DNA of 64,000 nt from Lacticaseibacillus suibinensis (GCF_003946175.1 NZ_RHOK01000005.1:1-64000), one strand, 5' to 3'; shown: positions 25,980-34,392, numbered from the stretch's first letter. Notes: generated by a model not told the origin, from the sequence alone. A program made the numbers and translations.

Positions 25980-26339
25980 TTATGATTTGAAAAGTTCCCG
26001 TGGCTTCACCGGTTCCGAAAGCTGAGGCCGGTGCCGCTGCGCCGGCAGTTTTTGCGCCAAGTCTGGATGAGTTGGCGTTGCGGTTGGCTTTTTGGCCAGT
26101 ACTTCCGCCTGTCGCTGGCTGGCTGCCAGGGTCTTGGCATCCAGGTAAAACAGTTTGACGATCGCTGTTTTCGCTTGCTGGCCAGGCGGTGGCGTCATGC
26201 TCAGGACCGTTTGCGGCTGGCGGTTTGCATAGCGGACGGCGGCTGTGACTTTGATTGGGCGACCAATCAGCCCCAACGTTTTGAGCTGCAGCTGTGCCTC
26301 AGCCAGCGGCCAGGCGCGCAAATCTGGGACGAGCGGCAT
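25980..26339 (-). CDS. Small cytoplasmic-looking PASTA-domain protein
   Basis: This 119-aa protein opens with a PASTA domain (about residues 1-66): MPLVPDLRAWPLAEAQLQLKTLGL, a central variable part and TVLSMTPPPGQQ..TAIVKLFYL. PASTA domains normally sit outside the membrane on Ser/Thr kinases or PBPs and bind peptidoglycan. Here there is no signal peptide, anchor or kinase part. The rest is a basic Pro/Lys/Gln tail. It follows YfcE by 28 bp with GGGGAGG before its ATG. The function is unknown. Confidence 0.72.
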   Translation of the reverse strand: MPLVPDLRAWPLAEAQLQLKTLGLIGRPIKVTAAVRYANRQPQTVLSMTPPPGQQAKTAIVKLFYLDAKTLAASQRQAEVLAKKPTATPTHPDLAQKLPAQRHRPQLSEPVKPRELFKS

Positions 26340-26367
26340 CGCCTTCGCCTCCCCTCGGCTGATGCCA

Positions 26368-26886
26368 TCATTTCAACGCAAAGCGCCGCTTCAGATCCGG
26401 CGCCGGCTGGCCGCTGCGCAGATAGTAGGTGACCGTGATCGTCTCATCAGTCGCTTCAATCACCGCATAAGTGCCACCCATCCTTGCAAACTGGCCGCGC
26501 GGCTGGGAGATGCTCCCAGGGTTCAGCACCACCATGCCATCGTGCTGCTCCACCCCTAACTGATGAGTGTGGCCAAAAATGACAATTCGAGCTTTGGCCT
26601 TAGCCGCAGCGTCCAGCAATTGATTTAAACTGAAGTTCACCCCAAAGCGATGGCCATGCGTCATGAACACTGGCACTCCAGCCACGGTTTGGCTGACGGT
26701 CAGCGGAAAAGCCGAATCAAAATCCATGTTGCCACGGACCGCCACATAATGGTCAAAAATCGGATCATCAGCGGCAAACTCGGAATCGCCGGCGTAAAAA
26801 TAGGCATCGGCGTCTGGCTGCTGGGTCAAAATTGTCTCAAGGATCTGATGATCCCCATGCGTATCACTCACTGCGACGAGTTTCAT
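26368..26886 (-). CDS. YfcE/MJ0936-type phosphodiesterase
   Basis: This 172-aa metallophosphoesterase has VAVSDTHGD (Asp8, His10), AGDSEF, VRGNMDFD, THGHRFG and FGHTHQLG, all metal ligands. The fold and length match YfcE/YsnB. The family acts on phosphodiesters; its true substrate is unclear. The 5' end overlaps the MurI-RdgB gene by 23 bp, and the PASTA gene follows, so the three form an operon. The order RdgB-YfcE is conserved in Bacilli. Confidence 0.9.
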   Translation of the reverse strand: MKLVAVSDTHGDHQILETILTQQPDADAYFYAGDSEFAADDPIFDHYVAVRGNMDFDSAFPLTVSQTVAGVPVFMTHGHRFGVNFSLNQLLDAAAKAKARIVIFGHTHQLGVEQHDGMVVLNPGSISQPRGQFARMGGTYAVIEATDETITVTYYLRSGQPAPDLKRRFALK

Positions 26887-28330
26887 GCGAAGCTCCTTTC
26901 CCGGTGAACCACTGCTGCCACTGCTGCTCCAAGGCGCGCATTGCGTTGCCGCGATGGCTGACCTGGTTTTTCTCCCTGCTCGTCAGCTGCGCCATGGTTT
27001 TACCTAGCGCCGGCAGGAAGAAGTAAGGATCATAGCCAAAGCCGTTGTCCCCTTCTGGTATGCCAGTGATTTGGCCTTTCACCTCGCCATTCACCACGAG
27101 GTCATGGTCCGGATCGTTCGGTTTGGCAAACACCAAGGTCGTATGGAAAGTGGCAGTGCGTTGCTCTGGTGCCACTTCTGCCAGGTTGGCAATCAGCTTG
27201 GCATTATTGGCGGCATCATTATGACCACGGCCAGCGTAGCGGGCGGAAAATACGCCTGGTGCACCATCTAAGGCATCCACCATCAGGCCCGAGTCATCGG
27301 CCACCACAGGCAGCTCCAAGGCTCTGGCATAACCGTCTGCCTTCAGCCGCGCATTTTCCTCAAAGGTCTCGCCAGTTTCCGGCACCGTCGGCAAGTCAGG
27401 AAAATCCGCCAGACTTTTGACGGTCAAGCCATCTGCTTCAAACATCGCTGCCAGTTCCTTGACTTTGCCAGCGTTTTTCGAGGCGATCACCACGGTTTGC
27501 GGCGCGGCCGCGGGCAAATGATCCGTGGCCTCACTGTCAATTGACACATGCTGAGCGGCCACTTTCAGCCCCAACCAGTTGCCGGCAATGACATCAAACA
27601 TCTTGGCATTGCCGGTGGTATAAAAGGTGCGGGTGGCCTGCGTCTTGGGGCCAGCCGCAATGTCGAAGTAATCCAGTAACATCGACACTTCGCTGACGGT
27701 TTCTGCGCCTGAGTCAATTAAGGTGACGTCATCACCCATCACATTTTGAATCAGCGGCCGTAGCAATGGGTAATGCGTGCAGCCCATCACCAGGGTATCA
27801 ATGCCTTGGTGGAGCAGCGGCTGCAGGGTTTCCGCCACCACCCGCTTGGCCACTGGTGAGGTCATTTCGTTGCTTTCAACCAGCGGGACAAACTTCGGAG
27901 CCGCTAGACTGGTGACCTTGATGTGAGCGGCTTTGCCATGAATGGTGTCGGCATAGGCGTTGCTCTTTACTGTGCCTTCCGTGCCAATCACACCGATATG
28001 GTTGGTGCTGGTGGCTTTGATCGCTGCGCGCGAGCCTGGCACAATCACCCCGACCACCGGAATGTTCAGCTTCTGGCGAATATCAGGCAAAGCGGCCGCG
28101 GTGGCCGTATTGCATGCAATCACCAGCATTTTAATCTGTTGCTGAAGCAAAAAGTTCACCATCTGCCAGGTGAATGCCCGCACCTGCGCGGCTGGCCGCG
28201 GCCCATAAGGCAAGCGTGCTTGGTCGCCCAGGAAGACGACATTTTCATTCGGCAGCTGCCGCAGTGCTTCTTTGACGACGGTCAGGCCCCCGACGCCTGA
28301 ATCAATGAAGCCAATCGGTTGTGTATTCAT
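26864..28330 (-). CDS. murI-rdgB: Fused glutamate racemase and XTP/dITP pyrophosphatase
   Basis: One 488-aa frame joins two enzymes. Residues 1-265 are MurI, which makes D-glutamate for peptidoglycan: IGFIDSGVGGLTVVKEAL, the catalytic cysteines in ACNTATAAALP and GCTHYPLL. A short link (about 266-282) leads to RdgB/HAM1 (about 283-480), which removes noncanonical purine triphosphates: VVIASKNAGKVKELAA, DDSGLMVDALDGAPGVFSARYAG, GFGYDPYFF and SHRGNAM. The genes are adjacent in Bacillus and fused in some streptococci. The frame is continuous with no stop. Confidence 0.9.
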   Translation of the reverse strand: MNTQPIGFIDSGVGGLTVVKEALRQLPNENVVFLGDQARLPYGPRPAAQVRAFTWQMVNFLLQQQIKMLVIACNTATAAALPDIRQKLNIPVVGVIVPGSRAAIKATSTNHIGVIGTEGTVKSNAYADTIHGKAAHIKVTSLAAPKFVPLVESNEMTSPVAKRVVAETLQPLLHQGIDTLVMGCTHYPLLRPLIQNVMGDDVTLIDSGAETVSEVSMLLDYFDIAAGPKTQATRTFYTTGNAKMFDVIAGNWLGLKVAAQHVSIDSEATDHLPAAAPQTVVIASKNAGKVKELAAMFEADGLTVKSLADFPDLPTVPETGETFEENARLKADGYARALELPVVADDSGLMVDALDGAPGVFSARYAGRGHNDAANNAKLIANLAEVAPEQRTATFHTTLVFAKPNDPDHDLVVNGEVKGQITGIPEGDNGFGYDPYFFLPALGKTMAQLTSREKNQVSHRGNAMRALEQQWQQWFTGKGASHETRRSE

Positions 28331-28441
28331 AACCCAATCTGCCTTTCGTTAAATGACTTTGAACCTCCATTGTGGACGCTACGCGGCAAAAATTCAAGTC
28401 AGCGCAGTCTTTCGCCTCTGTTGTCTTGGGGTCTTTTCCGC

Positions 28442-28447
28442 TATAAT
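28442..28447 (+). promoter_or_regulatory. -10 element of yslB
   Basis: TATAAT lies 47 bp before the yslB ATG. A poor TGTTGT is 17 bp upstream. Confidence 0.45.
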
Positions 28448-28493
28448 GAAAAAGATCATTGCGCAGCGTTTGCGCAGTTTTGGAGGCGCCTCA

Positions 28494-28961
28494 ATGGCAA
28501 AAGGAACATATCAAGACTTACTGGCTCTGCCCGCAGAAGGCCCCTTATTCGGGCAGCTGATGCTCAGAGACTTGCTGCTGCCTGAGTTATTAGGTGAAGA
28601 AACCTCGAACATCTCGTATTGGGCCGGCCGCGCCTTGGCCCGGAAACTGCCAGTCGACGAAACCGAGCTCACCCAGCTGTTTGCCGAAGTCGGCTTTGGC
28701 GAGCTGACAGCGGAAGCCGCTAAACGCCACGAACGCGTTTATACCTTAGCTGGCACCGTGGTTGCCACGCGGATTGCGAACTTCCCCCAGCCGGATTTTC
28801 AGTTGGAAGCGGGCTTTCTGGCGGAAAGCCTCCAGCAAGCCCTCGGGGTGGTGGTTGAAGCCAACGCCACCATTGATACCCACAAACAAAAAGTGCATCT
28901 CACTGCCGCCATGGACCTCAAAGCTGAAGTCCCGCGGCCAGATATGCATGTGCGACTTTAG
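28494..28961 (+). CDS. yslB: YslB family protein (DUF2507)
   Basis: This 155-aa soluble protein matches DUF2507. LRDLLLPELLGEETSNISYWAGRALARKLPV (about 23-53) is the diagnostic block, followed by a beta-rich domain ending LTAAMDLKAEVPRPD. No function is established. ATG 28494 follows GGAGG by seven bases. It is divergent from murI-rdgB, as its homologue is close to racE in Bacillus. Confidence 0.88.
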   Translation: MAKGTYQDLLALPAEGPLFGQLMLRDLLLPELLGEETSNISYWAGRALARKLPVDETELTQLFAEVGFGELTAEAAKRHERVYTLAGTVVATRIANFPQPDFQLEAGFLAESLQQALGVVVEANATIDTHKQKVHLTAAMDLKAEVPRPDMHVRL

Positions 28962-28968
28962 CCGTTTT

Positions 28969-28996
28969 AGTCACCAGTGCGCTGGTGGCTTTTTTT
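28969..28996 (+). terminator. Terminator of yslB
   Basis: GTCACCAG and CTGGTGGC are followed by TTTTTTT. Confidence 0.85.
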
Positions 28997-29005
28997 GCAT
29001 GACAA

Positions 29006-29032
29006 AATCCCTCGCCTGGTGGCGAGGGGTTG
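29006..29032 (-). terminator. Terminator of trxA
   Basis: On the minus strand AACCCCTCGCC and GGCGAGGGATT enclose a four-base loop and are followed by TTTTG. Confidence 0.7.
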
Positions 29033-29038
29033 GTTAAG

Positions 29039-29353
29039 TTAAGCCTTAGTATACTTGTCCAGCACAGCGTTCAGCTGGTCCTTAGTTTGGTAGCCCACGA
29101 GCTTTTCCACCACAGCGCCATCTTTTTTGATGACCAGCGTTGGAATTGCCATAATGCCAAATTCAGATGGGGTGCCTTGGTTCTGATCAACGTCCATCTT
29201 GGTGAACTTGACGTCAGAACGGCTATTTTCCAATGATTCAATCACTGGACTTTGCATCTTACATGGACCACACCAAGTTGCCCAAAAGTCTGTCAGGGTC
29301 ACGCCGGTGTCTGTTTCTTGTTTAAAATCTTGATCAGTTACGACTTTAACCAT
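29039..29353 (-). CDS. trxA: Thioredoxin
   Basis: This 104-aa protein reduces disulfides in the cytoplasm. The active site is WATWCGPCKM (about residues 25-34), with FGIMAIPTLVIKKDG supplying the cis-Pro loop. The length is standard. An AGGAGG site precedes the ATG. It is downstream of mutS2 by 136 bp, an order also seen in Bacilli; the gap may hold its own promoter. Confidence 0.95.
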   Translation of the reverse strand: MVKVVTDQDFKQETDTGVTLTDFWATWCGPCKMQSPVIESLENSRSDVKFTKMDVDQNQGTPSEFGIMAIPTLVIKKDGAVVEKLVGYQTKDQLNAVLDKYTKA

Positions 29354-29489
29354 GCGAATTCCTCCTTGTTTCGGCTGCCACCAAAAGCAGTCTGGGTGGG
29401 CTTAGCCGCTGCTAAGTCCTTACTATTTGTAACTAGAATCATTATAGCACAATTCACCATGCCGGCTCAACTTAATTGCAGGCAACTCA

Positions 29490-31847
29490 TTATTTGAATT
29501 GCACAATCGTAGCGCCTGAACCGCCGGCATTTTGCGGGGCATAGCCGAACTTTTTGACTTGGGAGTTGCGCTTGAGATACTGGGTGACCCCGTTGCGAAT
29601 AGCACCAGTCCCCAATCCATGCACAATGGTTACTTGCGGATACCCGGCCAGCAGCGCCGAGTCGATGTAACTATCCAGCTGTTGCATGGCGTCGTCATAG
29701 CGCACCCCGCGCAAATCCAGCGTCGTACTTGGCCCGCTAGCGCTGCCGCCCTTCACCGCAACGACGCGGCGTTTCGGAGTTTCAGCCTTGGGCGCCGCAA
29801 TTTTTTCGATGTCTGAGGTTTTTATGCGCATCCGCATGATGCCCAACTGGACATCCCAGTGGTCGTTATCGACCTGATCCAACAGATCACCGGTTTGGTC
29901 ATAGCTGAGCACCTTGACGGTATCGCCAGGATGCAAGGCCTGCTTACGCTTCTCGCGCCGCAGCACCCGATTTTTCGGCGCCGACTCTGGCGTCAGGTGC
30001 TTCAGCGCCGTCTTGGCGTCAATCAGCTCATTTTCCTTCACGCTGCCGGCGCCACTTTGCTGCATGGCGCGCAGTTGCTTGATGATTTTATCGGCTTTGG
30101 TTTGCGCTTTTTCGACCAGTAAATTGGCCTGACTTTGCGCTTGCTTAAGCTGCTGATCACGCTGGGTCTCGAAGGTGTGATAGGCCTTTTCCAAATCGTC
30201 GTGCAAGGCTTGGGCAGCGTTGAGCTCCTGGCGCACGGCTTTATATTCGGTTTCGGCCGCTTTGCGCTGGCTTTCCAGATCGGCAATCATATTGTTGAGA
30301 TCATGACTGTCATCGGCAATCAAGGCCTTGGCGCGATCGACAATGGCCGAATCCAGCCCGAGGCGCCGCGAAATGTCGAAGGCATTCGACCGCCCTGGCA
30401 CCCCAATCAACAGACGGTAAGTCGGCTGCAGGGTCGCCGCGTCGAATTCCATCGAAGCATTGATGGTACCCGGAGTGTTGTAGCCGTATAGCTTCAGTTC
30501 CGGATAGTGAGTCGTCGCCACGACATCGGCGCCAATCGTTCCCACTTCATCCAAAATGGCAATCGCCAGCGCTGCGCCTTCCTGCGGGTCCGTCCCGGCG
30601 CCGAGCTCATCGAACAGCACCAAGGCGTGGTCATCGATATGATCGAGAATTTCCACGGTGTTGGCCATGTGACCGGAGAAGGTACTGAGACTTTGTTCGA
30701 TGGATTGTTCATCCCCGATATCGGCAAACACCTCGGAGAAAATCCCAATTTGACTTTCTTCATGTGCCGGAATGAACAGCCCGGCCTGGCCCATCAACTG
30801 AATCAGCCCAAGTGTCTTCAAAGTGATGGTTTTCCCACCGGTATTCGGCCCGGTGACCACAATCGCCTGGTAGTCTTTGCCCAGGGTGATGTCATTCGGC
30901 ACCACGTGATGGGGATCGAGCAACGGATGGCGCGCCTGGATCAAATCAACTTCATTTTTCGCGGACACCAGCGGTTCGGTTGCCTTGATGGCTCGCGCGT
31001 AGCGGGCCTTGGCATTGATGAAATCAAAATGGCCGAGAATCGTGGCATTGCGAGCGATTTGCTTGGTGTATGGGGCTACTTCTTCAGACAGTTCCCCTAA
31101 CACCCGCGCCACTTCATTTTTCTCTTCGATTTGGGCCTCGCGCAGCCGGTTGTTCATGTCGACCACGGCCTGTGGTTCGATGAACAACGTGGCGCCTGAA
31201 GCACTTTGATCATGCACCACCCCAGGCACTTGCCCGCGGGAATCGGACCGCACTGGCAAAACAAACCGATCATCACGTAGCGTTACCAGCGGGTCGCTGA
31301 GATACTTAGCGGTATTGCCATGGATATAACTATCCATCCGCGAACGAATATTGGCTTCCAGCTGTCTGATCTGATTGCGAATCGCCTTGAGCTGTTCGCT
31401 CGCTTCGTCGGTGACATTACCTTCTTCGTCGACGGCGGTATACAGACGCCGCGTCAACTGCGGCAGCCGGGTCAGGGTCTCTTGCAGTTGATACACGCGG
31501 CGCAGATCGATTTTTTCAGTTAACCCAGTCAGGAAATCATCAACCGCGGAAACCGTGCGGAGCACCCGCGTCAGCGCCGCAAACTCATGGCCATTCAGCG
31601 TGGCGCCGATTTCCACCCGCTTCAGCGCCGGGCCGATGTCTTCAAGCTCGGGAATGGGAATCCCGCCTTGCAGCCGCAAAATGCTCGCCCCGTCCGCCGT
31701 TTCGTCTAACGCAGTTTGCACCGTCTTGGCATCAGCAGTGGGCGTCAAGGCCCGCACGCGGTTATGCCCCGCCGCCGTCACCACATACTGCAACAACGCG
31801 GTGCGGATTTGATCAAACCCCAGCGTCGTTAATATTTTTTTATTCAT
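29490..31847 (-). CDS. mutS2: MutS2 endonuclease / ribosome-rescue ATPase
   Basis: This 785-aa protein has a MutS-like core with Walker A TGPNTGGKTITLKT and Walker B LFDELGAGTDPQEG, a long coiled clamp (about 515-600) and a C-terminal KOW plus Smr domain (TLDLRGVRYDDAMQQL..IVHGLGTGAIRNGV). MutS2 was first linked to suppression of recombination and more recently to splitting collided ribosomes in Bacillus. The start is ATG after AAGGAG. It lies downstream of cvpA and zapA, the usual order. Confidence 0.95.
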   Translation of the reverse strand: MNKKILTTLGFDQIRTALLQYVVTAAGHNRVRALTPTADAKTVQTALDETADGASILRLQGGIPIPELEDIGPALKRVEIGATLNGHEFAALTRVLRTVSAVDDFLTGLTEKIDLRRVYQLQETLTRLPQLTRRLYTAVDEEGNVTDEASEQLKAIRNQIRQLEANIRSRMDSYIHGNTAKYLSDPLVTLRDDRFVLPVRSDSRGQVPGVVHDQSASGATLFIEPQAVVDMNNRLREAQIEEKNEVARVLGELSEEVAPYTKQIARNATILGHFDFINAKARYARAIKATEPLVSAKNEVDLIQARHPLLDPHHVVPNDITLGKDYQAIVVTGPNTGGKTITLKTLGLIQLMGQAGLFIPAHEESQIGIFSEVFADIGDEQSIEQSLSTFSGHMANTVEILDHIDDHALVLFDELGAGTDPQEGAALAIAILDEVGTIGADVVATTHYPELKLYGYNTPGTINASMEFDAATLQPTYRLLIGVPGRSNAFDISRRLGLDSAIVDRAKALIADDSHDLNNMIADLESQRKAAETEYKAVRQELNAAQALHDDLEKAYHTFETQRDQQLKQAQSQANLLVEKAQTKADKIIKQLRAMQQSGAGSVKENELIDAKTALKHLTPESAPKNRVLRREKRKQALHPGDTVKVLSYDQTGDLLDQVDNDHWDVQLGIMRMRIKTSDIEKIAAPKAETPKRRVVAVKGGSASGPSTTLDLRGVRYDDAMQQLDSYIDSALLAGYPQVTIVHGLGTGAIRNGVTQYLKRNSQVKKFGYAPQNAGGSGATIVQFK

Positions 31848-31872
31848 ATCTAAATACTCCTTAATGCGACAG

Positions 31873-31900
31873 AAGGACCGCGACAGCTATCACGGTCCTT
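31873..31900 (-). terminator. Hairpin upstream of mutS2
   Basis: AAGGACCG and CGGTCCTT flank a 12-base loop and have only a short T-run. It may partly terminate cvpA transcription or be an attenuator before mutS2. Confidence 0.45.
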
Positions 31901-31917
31901 TTCACTTCCACTGTTCT

Positions 31918-32087
31918 GGCAGAGTTACGTGCCAAAAGGCCGGAGCCGAGCAGTTAGCTACGCCCACCACCGAGTCCAAAGTCCGGACTTGGTGGTGGGC
32001 TTGATCGGCCCGTAGCGCAGCGCGTACGGGCCGACATGCGCTAGAAAGGCTACCTGTCGGCTCCAAACCCGCCTTTTGTCACAGCCC
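31918..32087. repeat. Family A palindromic repeat, long form (A1)
   Basis: The ends GGCAGAGTTACGTGCCAAAA and CCGCCTTTTGTCACAGCCC match the other A copies. GGAGCCGA and TCGGCTCC frame the interior. The interior contains two perfect hairpins, CCCACCACC/GGTGGTGGG at 31963-31999 and CGGCCCGTA/TACGGGCCG at 32006-32033. The right end touches the cvpA stop codon. Confidence 0.8.
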
Positions 32088-32621
32088 CTAACCGATCCAA
32101 AGCTGCGTGATCCAACTTGTCAGGCCCACCGAATAGCGCACCATCGTTCGACCCATAAAGGAATTGGCCAACAGGTTTTGCAATCCGGCCATTGGCACCA
32201 ACGCCACCAGATACAGCAGCAGGAAAATAAAGACATACCCCATCAGCAGGTTGAGCAGGCCGCCGGTGATAAAGCTCATGCGGTCAGCACGCTTGTACTT
32301 CAGGTCATGCACCCAAAGCGCGGCAAACCGCGTGATGAGCCAGCCTAACGCGAGGACACAAATAAACGCGACCCCTCGATAAAACGCCTCATCCAAGGTC
32401 AAGCCGACTTTATTCGTAAAAAAAACAAACTGGCTCTGCTGCGTGGCGGAAGGATACGGCACCCACAGCGCAATCATCCCCGCAATCGGCCGATATAACA
32501 GGCTGGCCAGACCGATGCTCAAAAGGTAGCCGCCCGTATGAAAAAGCTGGAGCCAAATGCCGCGCTCGGCGCCTTCATAAAAGAAGTACGCTAACGCCAG
32601 CAAAATTGCCAAACTAAGCAT
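32088..32621 (-). CDS. CvpA family membrane protein (YshB)
   Basis: This 177-aa protein has about four membrane segments. The N-terminal LSLAILLALAYFFYEGAERGIWLQLFHTGGYLLSIGLA matches the CvpA/colicin V production family. Members are inner-membrane proteins linked to envelope integrity, without a defined biochemistry. The gene overlaps zapA by eight bases, so they are coupled. GGAGG precedes the ATG. Repeat A1 follows its stop directly. Confidence 0.87.
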   Translation of the reverse strand: MLSLAILLALAYFFYEGAERGIWLQLFHTGGYLLSIGLASLLYRPIAGMIALWVPYPSATQQSQFVFFTNKVGLTLDEAFYRGVAFICVLALGWLITRFAALWVHDLKYKRADRMSFITGGLLNLLMGYVFIFLLLYLVALVPMAGLQNLLANSFMGRTMVRYSVGLTSWITQLWIG

Positions 32622-32862
32622 GCGGCGCCTCCGGAGCTTGCGCGGCAGCTTGGGCCGCGACTAATTCTGATAACGCATTGAATGCTAACAGCACCGCCGC
32701 TGATTCAGTCGTCATATGAGGATCTGCAGCTTGGATTGCCGTCAAGCGTTCGTTTAACAGCGCCGTGACTGTTTCAAACTGGGCCACGCTACCTGGCCCG
32801 ATAATTGTGTATTCTTTATCGCCAATTACGGCCTTAAACCGTCGCTTTTGGTCTGTCACCAC
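32614..32862 (-). CDS. zapA: Cell division protein ZapA
   Basis: This 82-aa protein stabilises FtsZ filaments at the division site. The N-terminal RFKAVIGDKEYTIIGPG beta domain is followed by a long helix with AAVLLAFNALSELVAAQAAAQ. Two adjacent GTG codons (32862, 32859) can serve as start behind AGGGGG. It is the first gene of zapA-cvpA-mutS2. Confidence 0.88.
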   Translation of the reverse strand: MVTDQKRRFKAVIGDKEYTIIGPGSVAQFETVTALLNERLTAIQAADPHMTTESAAVLLAFNALSELVAAQAAAQAPEAPHA

Positions 32863-32920
32863 AAGTCCCCCTCAAAATGTTACTGCGCTCTATTTTAGCA
32901 TAAGCACGCGCTACCGACCA

Positions 32921-33000
32921 CAGGCTGCGGAGTAGAGCCGCACTTAGCCTGCTGATCAAGCCACTTCGGCGTTGCCTTCACGCAGCGCATCTACAGGCTG
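32921..33000. repeat. Family B repeat, short form (B3)
   Basis: It has head CAGGCTGCGGAG..GCCGCACTTAGCC (32921-32949) and tail CGGCGTTG..CGCAGCGCATCTACAGGCTG (ending 33000). About 55 bases of the interior of the long copies are missing. Its tail is also the head of the next copy, so the two are in tandem. The region 32863-33190 otherwise has no gene. Confidence 0.75.
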
Positions 33001-33128
33001 CGGAGGTTGGCCGCACTTAGCCGGATGGGTAGCCTAGGTCAAGGTATTGCCGTCGCACTTGGACGGCGAGGCCTTGGCCGTAGCTATCCACTCCGGCGTT
33101 GGTCAACCGCAGCGCATCTACAGGCTGC
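32994..33128. repeat. Family B repeat, long form (B1)
   Basis: The element has head, GGATGGGTAGCCTAGG, a small hairpin GCCGTC/GACGGC (33049-33067), a GGCC..GGCC element and the tail with CTCCGGCGTTGG and CGCAGCGCATCTACAGGCTG (33108-33127). The reverse copy at 50590-50723 is alignable along the whole length. Confidence 0.78.
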
Positions 33129-33154
33129 TAAGCCAACTGTGCTTGACCCCAAAC

Positions 33155-33181
33155 AAAAAGCCCCACCATCGCTGGCAGGGC
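33155..33181 (-). terminator. Terminator of the DUF1292 gene
   Basis: On the minus strand GCCCTGCCA, loop GCGA and TGGTGGGGC are followed by TTTTTG. Confidence 0.8.
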
Positions 33182-33190
33182 TCAGTGTGA

Positions 33191-33508
33191 CTATTCAGCG
33201 TCGTCGTCATCGGCCAAGAAAGTGTTGAGCACTTCTTCAACCATATCCCATTCATCATCGTCTTCGATGGGGAACAAGTTGCCTTGGGAGGCATCGCCGT
33301 TGTCATCTGGGGTGAAGGAGAAGGCTTGGATATCCACTTCTTCATCATCACTCGCACTTTCTGGGTACAAAAGCACGTAACTCTTACCATAATCTTCTGA
33401 ATCGAAGGTGAATAGCACCTTGTATAATTCTTCGTTACCCTTATCATCCACCAAGGTAATCAGTTGTTCGTCGTCACCTGGTTGTACGTTCTCATTCTTC
33501 TCTGCCAT
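33191..33508 (-). CDS. DUF1292 domain protein (YrzB)
   Basis: This 105-aa acidic protein has the DUF1292 core: [31 protein letters not shown] followed by [30 protein letters not shown]. No function is known, but it is almost always the third gene after ireB and ruvX. GGAGGG precedes the ATG. Confidence 0.9.
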   Translation of the reverse strand: MAEKNENVQPGDDEQLITLVDDKGNEELYKVLFTFDSEDYGKSYVLLYPESASDDEEVDIQAFSFTPDDNGDASQGNLFPIEDDDEWDMVEEVLNTFLADDDDAE

Positions 33509-33524
33509 GAGGGCCCTCCATGTT

Positions 33525-33950
33525 TCAGCTGCGACTGTGCAGATCCAGGTAGTTTTGCAAAATCAGCTGGGCTGCCAGTTTATCGATCACTTGTTTTTGA
33601 CGCTTGCGTGAGGCGTCGGCTTCTTCAACGAGCATCCGCGATGCTTCCACCGTGGTCAGGCGCTCGTCCGTATAGTCAACCGGTAAGCCAAATTGAGCCG
33701 CCAGCTTCTCGCCGTATTCGCGGGATTTCTCCACCCGCGGCCCTGCAGTGTTGTTCATGTTTTTGGGCAGACCGACAACGAATGCTGTCACTTCATACTG
33801 CTTGACCAATTCTGCCACTCGGTCTAGGCCAAAGTCATCTTTGTCCTCGTTGATCCGAATGATTTCAAGGCCTTGGGCGGTCCAGCCCAATGGATCGGAA
33901 ATCGCGACACCCACCGTGCGTGAGCCCACGTCTAACCCCATTAACCGCAC
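33525..33950 (-). CDS. ruvX: Holliday junction resolvase RuvX (YqgF)
   Basis: This 141-aa RNase H-fold nuclease shows [20 protein letters not shown] with the first catalytic Asp, [18 protein letters not shown] with the substrate loop, and DERLTTVEA with the second acidic cluster. Family members resolve junctions or process pre-16S rRNA. The start is GTG after AAGGAG, overlapping the ireB stop (TAGTG). Confidence 0.93.
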   Translation of the reverse strand: MRLMGLDVGSRTVGVAISDPLGWTAQGLEIIRINEDKDDFGLDRVAELVKQYEVTAFVVGLPKNMNNTAGPRVEKSREYGEKLAAQFGLPVDYTDERLTTVEASRMLVEEADASRKRQKQVIDKLAAQLILQNYLDLHSRS

Positions 33951-34210
33951 TACTTTTTCTCCTTACCGAGGTAGTTGCGAACAAGCTCCTCGATGATCAC
34001 ATCGCGTTCATACTTGCGAATCAAATTCCGTGAATCGTTGTACCGCGGAATATAAGCCGGATCGCCTGAAATCAGATACCCAACGATCTGATTGATCGGA
34101 TTATAGCCTTTTTCTTCAAGTGACTTGTACACAGTGGCCAGCGTTTCATGAACGTTTTTGGGACTGTTTTCCGGAAAATCAAAATGAACGGTTTGGTCTA
34201 ATGTGCCCAT
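33950..34210 (-). CDS. ireB: IreB family regulatory phosphoprotein
   Basis: This 86-aa protein matches IreB (YrzL). It has [51 protein letters not shown], with the conserved N-terminal threonines. In enterococci IreB is phosphorylated by the PASTA kinase IreK and controls cephalosporin resistance. The ATG at 34210 follows AGAGGTG. It starts ireB-ruvX-DUF1292, downstream of alaS, a very stable order in Lactobacillales. Confidence 0.92.
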   Translation of the reverse strand: MGTLDQTVHFDFPENSPKNVHETLATVYKSLEEKGYNPINQIVGYLISGDPAYIPRYNDSRNLIRKYERDVIIEELVRNYLGKEKK

Positions 34211-34392
34211 TCTTAACACCTCTATTCCTTCTAGCTATCCTCTATTTTACTTGATAGGCCGGGAAAGTACAACGGTTGGCGGTCCCGCTGGCGCGGCTGC
34301 TTCGTTAGCAACGTCAACTAACCCCAACCCGCCGCCCGCCGGTTGTACATTGCTTCACGTATTACAATTTGATGACAAGGGAATGAGACACA

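Noticed and set aside
32921-33128. Tandem repeated units considered as a CRISPR array
   Set aside because: Only two to three imperfect units of unequal length, no constant spacers and no cas genes nearby.
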